A stretch of 64,000 nt of DNA, taken from NCBI RefSeq assembly GCF_000024725.1, contig NC_013960.1:1970001-2034000 (forward strand). The letters run 5' to 3'. Source of the DNA: Nitrosococcus halophilus Nc 4 (GTDB lineage Bacteria > Pseudomonadota > Gammaproteobacteria > Nitrosococcales > Nitrosococcaceae). The stretch's first letter is position 1; the number at the start of each line of letters is the position of its first letter. Below are positions 1 to 12,294 of this stretch, one piece after another. Under the pieces are notes generated by a model. It saw only the letters and a program-made list of their open reading frames with translations, did not search any database and was not told where the DNA came from. The position numbers were made by a program, and so were the translations under genes.

Positions 1-223
<223 letters not shown>

Positions 224-296
224 AGTTTAGCACGCTAAACCAGGTCGTGAGTGCTCACACAAATTACTTGCAGTATCTCACTCAAGTAGTTGTAAT

Positions 297-307
297 TGCT
301 CTTTAAA
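297..307 (+). promoter_or_regulatory. boxA-like antitermination element in the 16S-23S spacer
   Basis: TGCTCTTTAAA in the spacer closely matches the boxA sequence recognised by the NusB/NusE (S10) antitermination complex in bacterial rRNA operons. Its placement about 110 bases before the 23S start fits that role. The assignment rests on motif and position only. The 223-407 spacer contains no tRNA gene that I can fold. Confidence 0.6.
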
Positions 308-407
308 AATGAGGGGAAGTGTAAAAGAAAGTTCAAGGCGAGGCAAGCGATGAGCTTGCGAGGTATGTTGGCATTGTTAGTATAGCCCAGGTTGTTTGGG
401 GTTATAT

Positions 408-3312
<2,905 letters not shown>

Positions 3313-3392
3313 ATAACACCCAAGCAAGTTGGGTGGATTGCCAAAGAGAGAGCTTTAGAGAAGACTTCCCCGACGTAGAGAGAGCAAGTTTT

Positions 3393-3511
3393 TGCCTGGT
3401 GGCCATAGCGAGTAGGTCCCACCCGAACCCATACCGAACTCGGAAGTGAAACTACTCAGCGCCGATGATAGTGTGGGGTTGCCCATGTGAAAGTAGGTCA
3501 CCGCCAGGCAT
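3393..3511 (+). rRNA. rrf: 5S ribosomal RNA
   Basis: The molecule begins TGCCTGGTGGCC and ends GCCAGGCAT, which pair as helix I. Inside it has the usual CCCATACCGAACTCGGAAGTGAAAC loop region. The length of 119 nt is standard. It closes the rRNA operon about 80 bases after 23S. Confidence 0.97.
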
Positions 3512-3522
3512 CTTATCTGAGT

Positions 3523-3562
3523 AAAACCCCCGGCTGATATCCTCGGCCGGGGGTTTTCATTT
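3523..3562 (+). terminator. rho-independent terminator of the rRNA operon
   Basis: AAAACCCCCGGC and GCCGGGGGTTTT form a perfect 12-bp stem with an 11-nt loop, followed by TCATTTTT, directly after 5S rRNA. The next 270 bases (to 3834) are AT-rich and show no gene. Confidence 0.9.
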
Positions 3563-3834
3563 TTGGGGAGCTTATTTTTTGCTGCCTTTATACCCATCCC
3601 GGAAAATTCTATTCCCAATTAATCCCTCCTGTTACGAAAAACTCCGATTTGAGCCGGATCTCTTCGATGTCACGGCATTTCAGCGTAAAATATTAAATTT
3701 GGAAATTTATTTTCCAAGCACGAGTTAGGTTTTGTCTTGCTTTAGGCGACACTTATGCCACCCGCCTTCGCTCTCAAACTCCTGTTAGTTCCATGGGGTC
3801 GACAGGTTTTCTTTTCTACTAGAATTTTTTCAAA

Positions 3835-5676
3835 ATGAATCAAGCAGTAAATAATGGCCTTAAGTCTCCGGTGGCGCCATTACCAGCCCAATCCTCCGAC
3901 AATACTTATGGCTGGAAATATATATTAGGAATGGTTTTGGAGCACCGCCGTAAACTGCTCTTTGCCCAGCTAATTGCCATACTGGCTGCGCTTACGAGTG
4001 TCCCTATACCCATGCTCATGCCGCTTTTAGTCGATGAAGTATTATTAGAGCAACCTGGGGCTATCGTATCGACTCTTAATGCCCTGTTTCCGTCGACTTG
4101 GCAGGGGCCGATTCTCTATGTATTGGCAGTATTAGTATTAACTTTGCTGTTGCGCTTGGGATCGATGTTATTAGGGGTGTGGCAGATGCGCCAGTTCATC
4201 CATATTGCCAAGGACATCACTTATCGTCTACGCAAAGATCTGCTGGCCCGCCTTAGGCAGGTTTCCATGGCCGAATATGAAATATTGGGCAGTGGCGCCG
4301 TAGCCTCCCACTTTGTGACCGATCTAGATACTGTGGACCAGTTTGTGGGTACCACTATCAGCAAATTTATCGTGGCCGTGCTGACCATTATTGGCGTAGC
4401 GGCAGTTTTGCTTTGGGTAAATTGGCAGCTTGGGCTATTCATTTTGCTGATGAATCCCCTCGTGATTTATTTCACAATGGTGTTGGGAAAACAGGTCAAG
4501 CATCTGAAGCAAAGAGAAAATACGGCCTATGAAATCTTTCAAGGCGCCCTTACAGAGACCTTGGATGCTATCCAGCAGATCCGGGCTGCCAACCGGGAAC
4601 GACATTATGTCCGACGTCTTATGGATCTAGCCCAAGGAGTACGGGATCGCTCCGTTGCCTATGCATGGAAAAGCGAGACGGCTAATCGATTATCCTTTTT
4701 AGTATTCCTCTGTGGTTTTGAGATATTTCGAGCTACGGCGATGCTCATGGTCGTGTTTTCTGATTTAACTATTGGGCAAATGTTCGCCGTATTTGGCTAT
4801 CTATGGTTCATGATGGGGCCGGTGCAAGAAGTGCTCAATATTCAATATGCTCTTGCTAGTGCGAAGGGAGCGCTGGCACGTTTAAATCGATTGCCGGCGT
4901 TAAAGAAGGAACCCCATTATCCCCATCGTCAGAATCCCTTTATTGGCAAACTTACCACCAGTGTATCTTTACGAGATGTATGCTTTGCTTATGGTAATGG
5001 TCCTCGGGTGTTGGATCACGTCAGCTTAGATATTCAGGCGGGGGAGAAGGTGGCTTTAGTAGGCGCCAGTGGCGGCGGGAAAACGACCTTGGTCCAAGTA
5101 CTATTGGGGCTATATCCTCCACAATTTGGTGCTTTGCTTTTCGATGGTGTGCCGGTCACTGAGATTGGTCTTGATGTGGTACGGGAGAATGTGGTCACTG
5201 TGTTGCAGTATCCCGCCTTATTTAACGATACCGTGCGGGCTAATATTACCCTGGATCGGGAGATGCCCGATGAGCGTCTTTGGCAGGCTCTGGAAATTGC
5301 CCAATTGCGCGAGACAGTGGCAGGAATGGACGAGGGATTGGATACCATGGTCGGACGTCAAGGGGTGAGGCTCTCTGGTGGCCAACGCCAGCGTTTAGCC
5401 GTTGCCCGGATGATCTTGGCCGATCCCAAGGTGGTGATTTTGGACGAAGCAACATCGGCCTTGGATACAGAGACTGAGGGTAAGTTGCATCAGGAGTTAG
5501 AGAAATTCCTCGCGGGACGGACTACGATTATTATTGCCCACCGCCTCAGTGCCGTGAAACAGGCAGAGCGGGTCTATGTTTTTGATGGTGGCCGTATTAT
5601 TGAAGAGGGCCACCATGATGAGTTGATCCGTAACGATGGTCTCTATGCCAGGCTCTATGGTGCGGTGCAGACTTGA
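3835..5676 (+). CDS. ABC transporter, fused permease and ATPase (MsbA/exporter type)
   Basis: The 613-residue protein combines an N-terminal type IV exporter membrane domain of about six helices (residues about 40-330) with a C-terminal ATPase. The ATPase has Walker A GASGGGKTT at about 410, signature LSGGQRQRL at about 513, Walker B VVILDEATSALD at about 533 and the H-loop histidine at about 569. The half-transporter layout implies a homodimer in the inner membrane exporting a lipid, peptide or drug, but the substrate is not visible. It stands alone, with 95 bases to the cardiolipin synthase gene on the same strand. A lipid-related role is only suggested by that neighbour. The ATG start has a weak ribosome binding site. 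Confidence 0.9.
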   Translation: MNQAVNNGLKSPVAPLPAQSSDNTYGWKYILGMVLEHRRKLLFAQLIAILAALTSVPIPMLMPLLVDEVLLEQPGAIVSTLNALFPSTWQGPILYVLAVLVLTLLLRLGSMLLGVWQMRQFIHIAKDITYRLRKDLLARLRQVSMAEYEILGSGAVASHFVTDLDTVDQFVGTTISKFIVAVLTIIGVAAVLLWVNWQLGLFILLMNPLVIYFTMVLGKQVKHLKQRENTAYEIFQGALTETLDAIQQIRAANRERHYVRRLMDLAQGVRDRSVAYAWKSETANRLSFLVFLCGFEIFRATAMLMVVFSDLTIGQMFAVFGYLWFMMGPVQEVLNIQYALASAKGALARLNRLPALKKEPHYPHRQNPFIGKLTTSVSLRDVCFAYGNGPRVLDHVSLDIQAGEKVALVGASGGGKTTLVQVLLGLYPPQFGALLFDGVPVTEIGLDVVRENVVTVLQYPALFNDTVRANITLDREMPDERLWQALEIAQLRETVAGMDEGLDTMVGRQGVRLSGGQRQRLAVARMILADPKVVILDEATSALDTETEGKLHQELEKFLAGRTTIIIAHRLSAVKQAERVYVFDGGRIIEEGHHDELIRNDGLYARLYGAVQT

Positions 5677-5771
5677 AGTTTCTTTTTTTTAATTCCACAG
5701 TGGCAAGGTTTCTGAAAAATAAAAATTATTTCAACAGGTGACTCATTAAAATACGATAATCTTGGCCCTAT

Positions 5772-7190
5772 ATGCTTGGCGGGTTAATAGTCCTTTTTTT
5801 TCATTTTATTGCCGCGCCGTTTGCGGTTGTCCATGCTTTATTATTCAAACGGGACCATCGTGCCGCACTCGGCTGGATTAGCGTTTCGATTTTATTTCCC
5901 ATCGCCGGTCCCTTGCTCTATTTTTTTTTCGGTGTTAACCGTATTCACCACAGTGCTAGGGAAGTCACAGGTTGGAAGTCCACCTTGCCCTATTTTGGTT
6001 ACGAGCGAGGCGAGGTATTTCTGCCACAGGAACCGCCACCGAAGATTGATAATCATCCGCTAGCTCATGTGGGCTGGCGCACGACGGTCACCCCGCTGAC
6101 AGGGGGCAATAACGTCACTTTTCTCGAGAACGGTGATGCTTTTTACCCTCGGCTGATCGAGGCTATCAAGTCCGCCCAGGCACGGGTTTGGATCTCCAGT
6201 TATATTTTCTCTGGTAGCGGCGTTGGAATGGAAATTGCTAGTGCTCTTGCAGAAGCCGTAAAACGGGGAGTAGATACGCGCGTGTTGGTAGATGGGGTAG
6301 GTGCTTGGTATTCACTGCATAGTTTGCGGCGGCGACTGCAGGATACCGGGGTTCGATATGTTGAGTTTCTACCGCTGCGCCTATTGCCCCCGTCACTTCA
6401 CATTAACCTGCGCAATCATCGCAAAATCGCGGTTATCGATACGGGTTATGCTTTTTTTGGTGGGCTCAATATTGACGATCGTCATTTTGTCGCAGCTCCT
6501 CGGATTGATAATCCTCATAAGGATGTGCATTTTGAATTGTACGGTCCAGCGGCGATTAGCTTAGCCGAAGTCTTTGCCCGCGACTGGTACGCCGCTACCC
6601 GTGAAGTGCTCACCGTGACCGGTAAGGGGGAAGAACAGGGTAATGTGCGCGCACGGGTAATTGAAGACGGTCCAGATGAGGGCTTAGATCGGTTAGCGAT
6701 GACTCTCATGGGTGTGGTAGGGGGGGCACGTCGGCGGATTCGTATTATGACGCCTTATTTTCTCCCCCACCGTGAGCTGATAGGCGCCCTCCAGGGTGCG
6801 GCTGTACGCGGTGTCATGGTAGAGGTTTTGCTCCCGCAGCGATCTAACCTGCGTTATGTGGATTGGGCAACTCGGCATTCATTGTGGGAGTTGTTGCAGT
6901 GGGGGGTACGCGTTGGCCTTAAGCCTCCGCCATTTGCCCATAGCAAAATTTTTATGGTGGATGATGATTATGTGTTGGCTGGCTCAGCAAATCTGGACCC
7001 GCGCAGTTTGAGGCTGAATTTCGAAGTGGGGGTGGAATTATTCGATGCTACGCTAGCGGCAACTGTCAGTGATTATCTTGATAAAGCTTGGAAAGATGCG
7101 CAGATCCTACGGTTAGAGGATTTGGACCAGCGTTCTATTCCGGTCCGGCTGCGGGATGGTTTCTTTTGGCTGTTTTCAGCTTACCTATAA
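5772..7190 (+). CDS. cls: cardiolipin synthase (phospholipase D family)
   Basis: The 472-residue protein has two N-terminal membrane segments (about 1-55, including FPIAGPLLYFFFG) followed by two PLD catalytic modules. HKD motif 1 is HRKIAVIDTG at about 216 and motif 2 is HSKIFMVDD at about 390, each followed by the usual G-G/S-x-N sequence. Length and layout match bacterial ClsA-type enzymes, which make cardiolipin from phosphatidylglycerol at the inner membrane. It lies downstream of the ABC exporter and 57 bases before an aldehyde dehydrogenase gene. Which Cls subtype it is cannot be settled by eye. Confidence 0.92.
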   Translation: MLGGLIVLFFHFIAAPFAVVHALLFKRDHRAALGWISVSILFPIAGPLLYFFFGVNRIHHSAREVTGWKSTLPYFGYERGEVFLPQEPPPKIDNHPLAHVGWRTTVTPLTGGNNVTFLENGDAFYPRLIEAIKSAQARVWISSYIFSGSGVGMEIASALAEAVKRGVDTRVLVDGVGAWYSLHSLRRRLQDTGVRYVEFLPLRLLPPSLHINLRNHRKIAVIDTGYAFFGGLNIDDRHFVAAPRIDNPHKDVHFELYGPAAISLAEVFARDWYAATREVLTVTGKGEEQGNVRARVIEDGPDEGLDRLAMTLMGVVGGARRRIRIMTPYFLPHRELIGALQGAAVRGVMVEVLLPQRSNLRYVDWATRHSLWELLQWGVRVGLKPPPFAHSKIFMVDDDYVLAGSANLDPRSLRLNFEVGVELFDATLAATVSDYLDKAWKDAQILRLEDLDQRSIPVRLRDGFFWLFSAYL

Positions 7191-7247
7191 TTATAAAAAC
7201 AATGCTGCTACGCTAGTTAATGTTTTAAAAACATTTATGAAATTGGT

Positions 7248-8642
7248 TTGATGGTGGCTGATCCTGATTTTTTATTCCCTGATAGAGACAAAATGCGGTC
7301 TTTTTTTGCCAATGGCAATACCCGCGATGAGGAGTTTCGCAGGCAACAATTACAAAAATTACACCGGATAATTTCCGGGCATGAAAAAGAAATTACCCAA
7401 GCGTTAGCGGCCGACTTTGGTAAGCCGGCAGTGGAAACCTATGCCAGTGAAATCGCTTTTCTATATCAAGAAATTCATCATACCCTTAAATACCTTCGCA
7501 GGTGGATGCAACCAAAGAAAGTCTCCACCCCTCTGGCGCTTCAACCGAGTAAAAGCCGCATATATTCTGAGCCTAAGGGAATCGTTCTGGTCATTGGTCC
7601 CTGGAATTATCCTTTTCAATTAACCTTAGCTCCTGTCGTAGCTGCCATGGCTGCCGGTAACTGTGTGCTAATTAAACCTTCGGAACTCACTCCCCACACT
7701 TCAGCCTTAATAAAAAAATTAATTAGCAACCATTTTCCACCAGAATACCTCACTGTGGTGGAAGGAGAGGGGGCCAAAGTCGTTCCAGAATTAATTGATA
7801 ATTATCCCCTTGATCATATCTTTTTCACCGGCTCATCCCGCGTGGGATCCATGATTGCGGAACAAGCAGGTCGTCATCTGATTTCCACCACTTTGGAACT
7901 CGGGGGGAAAAGTCCAGCTATTGTAGAGCCTTCTGCGGCTTTTGGAGTAGCAGCCAAGCGCTTGCTTTGGGGTAAGTTTTTTAATAGCGGGCAAACTTGT
8001 GTCGCTCCCGATTATCTTCTCTTGGATAAGGCAATAGCCGATCCTTTTATCAAAATCCTTAAAGAGACTTTATTAAAATTCTATGGGGATCCTTCCCAAG
8101 CCAGTCAGCATCTTGCCCGCATTGTGAATGAGGGGCGTTGGAAGACGCTGGTAAGCTATTTGGAGCAAGGCAAGATTTTATATGGCGGACAATCCAGTTT
8201 GGAGGAGCGTTATATTGCCCCTACCCTGTTGCAAGTGACAGACTTGTCACAGCCCGTTATGGAAGAAGAAATTTTTGGTCCTATTTTACCTATTATCACC
8301 TACCAGAGCAGATCGGAAGCGCTGGAAATTATCAGAAAAAATCCCTATCCCCTCGCTTTTTATCTTTTTACCGGCGAGAAAGAAAGCCAAGACTGGTATT
8401 TAAATCGTTTCCAGTTTGGTGGCGGTGCTACCAATAATGCCATGGTTCACTTGAGCAATCCCGATTTGCCTTTTGGTGGAATTAATCAATCTGGGCAAGG
8501 CCGTTATCACGGCTATGAAGGGTTTGTCACCTTTAGCAACCGCAAGAGCGTGCTCCACAGCGGCACCTGGTTTGATCCTAATTTCAAATACCCCCCTTAT
8601 TCTGAAAGCGCGTTGAAGTGGTTTCGCCGTTTATTGGGATGA
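7248..8642 (+). CDS. NAD(P)-dependent aldehyde dehydrogenase
   Basis: The 464-residue protein belongs to the short ALDH group (ALDH3-like, coniferyl/fatty-aldehyde type). It has PWNYPFQLTL at about 125, the general-base glutamate E217 in TTLELGGKSP, and the catalytic cysteine C251 in NSGQTCVAPDY. It oxidises aldehydes to acids in the cytosol, and the C-terminal hydrophobic/aromatic tail resembles the membrane-leaning ALDH3 enzymes. The start at 7248 gives MMVADPDF; the second Met is an alternative. The gene is 16 bases ahead of the DUF885 lipoprotein gene, so the two are probably cotranscribed. Confidence 0.9.
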   Translation: MMVADPDFLFPDRDKMRSFFANGNTRDEEFRRQQLQKLHRIISGHEKEITQALAADFGKPAVETYASEIAFLYQEIHHTLKYLRRWMQPKKVSTPLALQPSKSRIYSEPKGIVLVIGPWNYPFQLTLAPVVAAMAAGNCVLIKPSELTPHTSALIKKLISNHFPPEYLTVVEGEGAKVVPELIDNYPLDHIFFTGSSRVGSMIAEQAGRHLISTTLELGGKSPAIVEPSAAFGVAAKRLLWGKFFNSGQTCVAPDYLLLDKAIADPFIKILKETLLKFYGDPSQASQHLARIVNEGRWKTLVSYLEQGKILYGGQSSLEERYIAPTLLQVTDLSQPVMEEEIFGPILPIITYQSRSEALEIIRKNPYPLAFYLFTGEKESQDWYLNRFQFGGGATNNAMVHLSNPDLPFGGINQSGQGRYHGYEGFVTFSNRKSVLHSGTWFDPNFKYPPYSESALKWFRRLLG

Positions 8643-8658
8643 TTTATTAAGGAGTAAC

Positions 8659-10476
8659 ATGGGCTTCAAAGCCATTTTTTTCACCGCTTTGGCGGTTCTG
8701 CTGTTAGCCTGCCAACCGGATACTGGCCGTGAGGACACCGCCTCGGATGAGACTAGCCCCAAGGGGGAAGCATCACCCCAGGCCACCCAACGGCTGCGCC
8801 AGCTTTTTAAAGACGAATGGGAACGCCACCTGCGGGAAAATCCTGTATTTGCCTCTTCCCTGGGGGATCGTCGTTACAATGATCAGTGGAGCGATCATTC
8901 CTTGGAAGCTATTCGTGCCCGTCACGAGGCAGATCAAAAAGCCCTAGCGCAACTTTACGACATTAACCGCGCGGTGTTGCCCAAAAAGGAAAAGCTCAAC
9001 TATGACCTTTTTGAGCAGCAACTGAAAAGGAAGATAGAGGGTTTCCAGTACCGGGCTTTTCTCATGCCCTTCGATCAACAGGGGGGCGTTCAGACTTTAC
9101 ACCAAGTGGCTGAGCGCTTGCGTTTCCAGAGAGAGCAGGATTTCCGCGATTGGATTGGGCGGCTCAATCAAATTGGCCGGGTGGTCGAGGAGACCATGGA
9201 GCTCATGAAAAGGGGGTTGGCGGAAGAGCGTGTCCCCCCAAAGATCATTATGGAACGGATTCCGGATCAGATTGCCCACCAGGTCGTTGCTGAACCAACA
9301 AAAAGCCCTTTCTACCAGGTTTTTAGGAAGATGCCAGAGGGCATTCCGGCGACCACTCAAGCTAAGCTGCGGCAAGAAGCAAAGCAGGCCATTGCCAACG
9401 TTATTGTTCCTGCTTACCGACAGTTCCAGGTATTTTTCAACCAGCAGTATTTGCCGAACTGTCGAGAGACTGTGGGCGCCCATGGGCTACCGGATGGCAA
9501 GGCATTTTATGCTTATCGAACCCGCCAATTCACAACCACTTCGCTGGCGCCAGAGGAGATTCATCAAATCGGCCTCCAGGAGGTGGCCCGGATTCGGAAT
9601 CAAATGGAGCAGCTCATTGAGCAGCTAGAGTTCAATGGCGACTTCGATGCTTTCCTTCACTTTTTACGCACCGATCCCCAGCTCTATTACCAAGATTCGG
9701 AGGCGTTGTTGGAAGGTTACCGGGCCATCGCGAAAAAGATTGATCCTGAATTGGTTAACCTTTTTGGTAAGTTGCCCCGCATGCCCTACGGGGTGAAGCC
9801 CATCCCCCGTTCCTCTGCACCGGATCTGCCTACCGGTTATTATCAACAACCGGCCGCTGACGGCAGCCGGGCCGGCTATTACTACGTTAATCTTTACAAG
9901 CCGGAGGTACGCCCAAAATATGAAATGGAGGTACTCACCCTGCACGAGGCGGTGCCCGGCCATCATCTTCAGATTGCTCTCCAGCAGGAATTGGGAGAGC
10001 TGCCAAACTTCCGGCGTTTTTCTGGTTTTACAGCCTTTTCGGAAGGCTGGGGGTTATACGCGGAAAGCCTCGGTGAGGAACTGGGACTCTACCAGGATCC
10101 CTACTCCAAGTTTGGCCAGTTGACCTATGAGGTGTGGCGGGCAATCCGGTTAGTGGTGGACACGGGAATACACGCCAAGGGTTGGACCCGGCAGCGGGCC
10201 ATCGATTTCTTTAAGAAAAATGCGGCTAAGACGGAACATGACATTATCAATGAGATCGATCGCTATATTGCCTGGCCAGGCCAAGCCCTGGCTTACAAAA
10301 TTGGCGAACTCAAAATCCAGGCGCTACGCCAGCGGGCCCTGGAAAAACTTGACAAGGACTTTGATATTCGCGCCTTCCATGATCTAGTGCTTAGCAGCGG
10401 TTCCATTCCCTTGGATATCCTAGAGCGTAAAGTCGAACAGTGGATTGAGGCCCAAAAAAAAGAAAATAATGCTTGA
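8659..10476 (+). CDS. DUF885 family lipoprotein (putative zinc metallopeptidase-like)
   Basis: The 605-residue protein begins with a lipoprotein signal: a hydrophobic stretch then LLLACQPD, with the lipidated cysteine at about residue 18. The body is a DUF885 domain with the family's HExxxGH motif, seen as HEAVPGHHLQ at about 429-438, and the downstream FSEGWGLYAESL that supplies a further metal ligand. The family is related in fold to M3/M32-like gluzincins, and the substrate is unknown. Predicted location is the periplasmic face of a membrane. A strong ribosome binding site (AAGGAG) precedes the ATG. Confidence 0.88.
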   Translation: MGFKAIFFTALAVLLLACQPDTGREDTASDETSPKGEASPQATQRLRQLFKDEWERHLRENPVFASSLGDRRYNDQWSDHSLEAIRARHEADQKALAQLYDINRAVLPKKEKLNYDLFEQQLKRKIEGFQYRAFLMPFDQQGGVQTLHQVAERLRFQREQDFRDWIGRLNQIGRVVEETMELMKRGLAEERVPPKIIMERIPDQIAHQVVAEPTKSPFYQVFRKMPEGIPATTQAKLRQEAKQAIANVIVPAYRQFQVFFNQQYLPNCRETVGAHGLPDGKAFYAYRTRQFTTTSLAPEEIHQIGLQEVARIRNQMEQLIEQLEFNGDFDAFLHFLRTDPQLYYQDSEALLEGYRAIAKKIDPELVNLFGKLPRMPYGVKPIPRSSAPDLPTGYYQQPAADGSRAGYYYVNLYKPEVRPKYEMEVLTLHEAVPGHHLQIALQQELGELPNFRRFSGFTAFSEGWGLYAESLGEELGLYQDPYSKFGQLTYEVWRAIRLVVDTGIHAKGWTRQRAIDFFKKNAAKTEHDIINEIDRYIAWPGQALAYKIGELKIQALRQRALEKLDKDFDIRAFHDLVLSSGSIPLDILERKVEQWIEAQKKENNA

Positions 10477-10505
10477 CGGGGTACTCATCTCTTCTGCATT
10501 AGTTG

Positions 10506-10524
10506 GCAACTAAATTATAGTTGC
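10506..10524. promoter_or_regulatory. inverted repeat upstream of hicA, candidate HicB operator
   Basis: GCAACTA-AATTA-TAGTTGC is a perfect 7-bp inverted repeat with a 5-base spacer, 29 bases before the hicA ATG, and it overlaps a plausible promoter region. HicB-type antitoxins with a ribbon-helix-helix domain bind such palindromes to autorepress. The binding is inferred from position and symmetry. Confidence 0.5.
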
Positions 10525-10552
10525 AAGAATTCGATAATACGCTAAGATAACT

Positions 10553-10804
10553 ATGACACAGTTTGATAAGGCAATTGCCCGGTTGCCCCAACGTCCCAAG
10601 GATTTCACTTGGGACGAAGCCGTGCGCGTGATGGAGGGTCGCGGTTTCAAGCTGCATAAGTCGAGTGGGTCGCGGCGCAAATTCTACCATGAAGAGAAGG
10701 ACATCCTGGTTAGCCTTCACGAACCACATCCTGGAAAAATTCTTAAGCGCTATCAATTAGATAAGATTATTGAGGCATTGGATAACAGCGGTGAATCATC
10801 ATGA
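10553..10804 (+). CDS. hicA: HicA-family toxin
   Basis: The 83-residue protein matches the HicA subfamily with a GSGSR-like core instead of the classical GSH: SSGSRRKFYH at about 40, then SLHEPHPGKILKRYQ at about 58. HicA toxins are small double-stranded-RNA-binding-fold mRNA interferases. Its stop codon overlaps the hicB start (ATGA), the standard translational coupling for this pair, and toxin-first order is typical of hicAB. The family is clear from the PHPGK motif and the partner gene; RNase activity is inferred. Confidence 0.85.
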   Translation: MTQFDKAIARLPQRPKDFTWDEAVRVMEGRGFKLHKSSGSRRKFYHEEKDILVSLHEPHPGKILKRYQLDKIIEALDNSGESS

Positions 10805-11265
10805 ATACCGTACTCAAGCATAAAGGCTATATCGGCACCATTGAGGTAAGCCTGGAAGATAACTGCCTGCATGGCAAGATCCAGTTCATTCAGGATACTG
10901 TAACCTACGAAGGTCAGACTCCGGCTGAATTAGACCAGGCTTTTGTCGAGGCAGTGGACGATTATCTAGCTACTTGTGAAGAGCTCGGTCGTGAGCCACA
11001 AAAACCCTTTAGCGGTAGCTTCAATATACGTGTAGGATCAGAGTTACACAAAGCGGCTGCCGTTCAATCTATTCAAGAAGGTATTTCGCTTAATGAATTT
11101 GTCAAACTTGCCCTAAAGCAGAGGCTTACCGATTCACCGAGTGAACATCAGGTAACGCATATTCATCGCATACAGTTGTGCGTAGAGCAGGAAACCGATT
11201 TAGGTTTAAATGAGAGTGAAGAGCGGTGGACAGTCAACACTACAGTGCGGTCCCGGCTACATTAA
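10801..11265 (+). CDS. hicB: HicB-family antitoxin with a C-terminal extension
   Basis: The 154-residue protein has the HicB partial RNase H-like fold at the N-terminus (KGYIGTIEVSLEDNCLHGKI, then EAVDDYLATCEELGREPQKP) and a ribbon-helix-helix DNA-binding domain (SFNIRVGSELHKAAAVQS to about 115). A further 40-residue tail follows, which ordinary HicB proteins of this type lack. The tail carries isolated aromatic and hydrophobic residues including W at about 142. In known SecB-controlled toxin-antitoxin systems such a tail (ChAD) makes antitoxin folding depend on the chaperone. The following gene is SecB-like and overlaps this one by 40 bases, so the tail is probably a chaperone-addiction segment (inference). 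Confidence 0.85.
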   Translation: MNTVLKHKGYIGTIEVSLEDNCLHGKIQFIQDTVTYEGQTPAELDQAFVEAVDDYLATCEELGREPQKPFSGSFNIRVGSELHKAAAVQSIQEGISLNEFVKLALKQRLTDSPSEHQVTHIHRIQLCVEQETDLGLNESEERWTVNTTVRSRLH

Positions 11266-11681
11266 GATCAGTATTGCTTCGCAAATGTGAGTGTGAGCGT
11301 TTGCAGTCTGACGAACCTAAAGGTAAGGGAGCGGTAACTATTAAAGTTGGCGCGGAACTGGAAACGCCTAAACATGGTTTTGCACCTGGCCAGAGTTTCC
11401 GAGTGGGTATTGAGGTGACGGTTGTCGGGCACTCAGCTGCTGAAGGGGAAGAATCCAAGGAGGTATTCCGGACATCTTGTATAGTGGATGGTATTTTTTC
11501 AATAGAGGACAGTGAAAGCCTTTCCCATGCTGTTTTGGAAGAAAGTATGCCGGTTTATATCAATCGGGTTTATCCTTTGGCCCGTGAGCATCTAGCTGAG
11601 ACACTTAGGCGAATGGGTTTCTTTAATGTGAAAATCCCATTTGAGCTTAAGAGGGAAGACAGGCCGGAGGAAGGGGGATGA
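11226..11681 (+). CDS. SecB-like chaperone of a toxin-antitoxin-chaperone (TAC) operon
   Basis: The 151-residue protein aligns by pattern to SecB. It has a first strand RSVLLRKCECERL, a beta hairpin VTIKVGAELETP / FRVGIEVTVVG, the strand EVFRTSCIVDGIFSIED, and the diagnostic helix-then-GF stretch VYPLAREHLAETLRRMGFF at about 117-135, equivalent to YARECISDLVTRGGFPP in housekeeping SecB. The start is a GTG inside the end of hicB (40-base overlap). Housekeeping secB normally lies beside grxC or gpsA, not beside hicAB, so this copy is probably a dedicated TAC chaperone that protects the antitoxin, as Rv1957 does for HigA1 in Mycobacterium tuberculosis. Confidence 0.8.
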   Translation: MDSQHYSAVPATLRSVLLRKCECERLQSDEPKGKGAVTIKVGAELETPKHGFAPGQSFRVGIEVTVVGHSAAEGEESKEVFRTSCIVDGIFSIEDSESLSHAVLEESMPVYINRVYPLAREHLAETLRRMGFFNVKIPFELKREDRPEEGG

Positions 11682-11704
11682 GGGGGCAGTAGGGCTGGCT
11701 TCCA

Positions 11705-12238
11705 TCAGCCGGATTCCGAATCCTTAGAGGAATGCTTATTTTTCATCCCAATGTTGGATTTATCCACTGGCTCAGGCGAAATTTCTTTATCTGGACCAAA
11801 TTGGGTGAGGGTAGCTTCCAGGGCAGCAATCCCGTTGGCTATTGCCTCGGCTGAGGCTGCTTTCAAACTTTCGCTGACTACCGAAGGACTGACGCCAACT
11901 TCGGCGGCCACCTCTTTTTGCAGTTGCCCCTGGGAAGCCCGCACATATTCACATTATTTCAAAGTCCAGCGTGACCTAATGGCATCCATTAAGTGAAATA
12001 AAGCAGATAGAGTGAGATCAGGAGTATCGCCAAAACCCTCTGCGATGAGCCAGGCACGGCTACTCTCTGCTTTTGTCAATGCCTGGCGGGCATGGTGAAA
12101 TGTCGGGCCGTCGATGAGGGCAACATTTTCATTCAGATCGGTTGAGAGAGAAACATGTCCCAGGCCGAAATGAAAATGGGCAGGAAAAACTTCATCAGAT
12201 AACTCTGTCCGGGTGAAGATGGGACCGGCGGAGCTAAG
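11705..12238 (-). pseudogene. SatD-family protein, 5'-truncated with an internal stop
   Basis: Reading the minus strand, residues resembling the middle and C-terminus of SatD-family proteins are visible: FHFGLGHVSLSTDLNENVAL, IDGPTFHHARQALTKAE, then LMDAIRSRWTLK. An in-frame TAA follows at 11954-11956, after which the frame resumes with the helix-turn-helix KEVAAEVGVSPSVVSESLKAA. A single C-to-T change of CAA to TAA would explain the stop. The N-terminal roughly 60 residues are missing: a stop closes the frame at 12239. The function of SatD is not firmly known. The locus looks decayed and abuts another broken gene. Confidence 0.7.
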
Positions 12239-12294
12239 TCATTGCCCCGCCGGCGCAAATATACCAGGACGAAAATTCAGATTTCGACGGCTAA

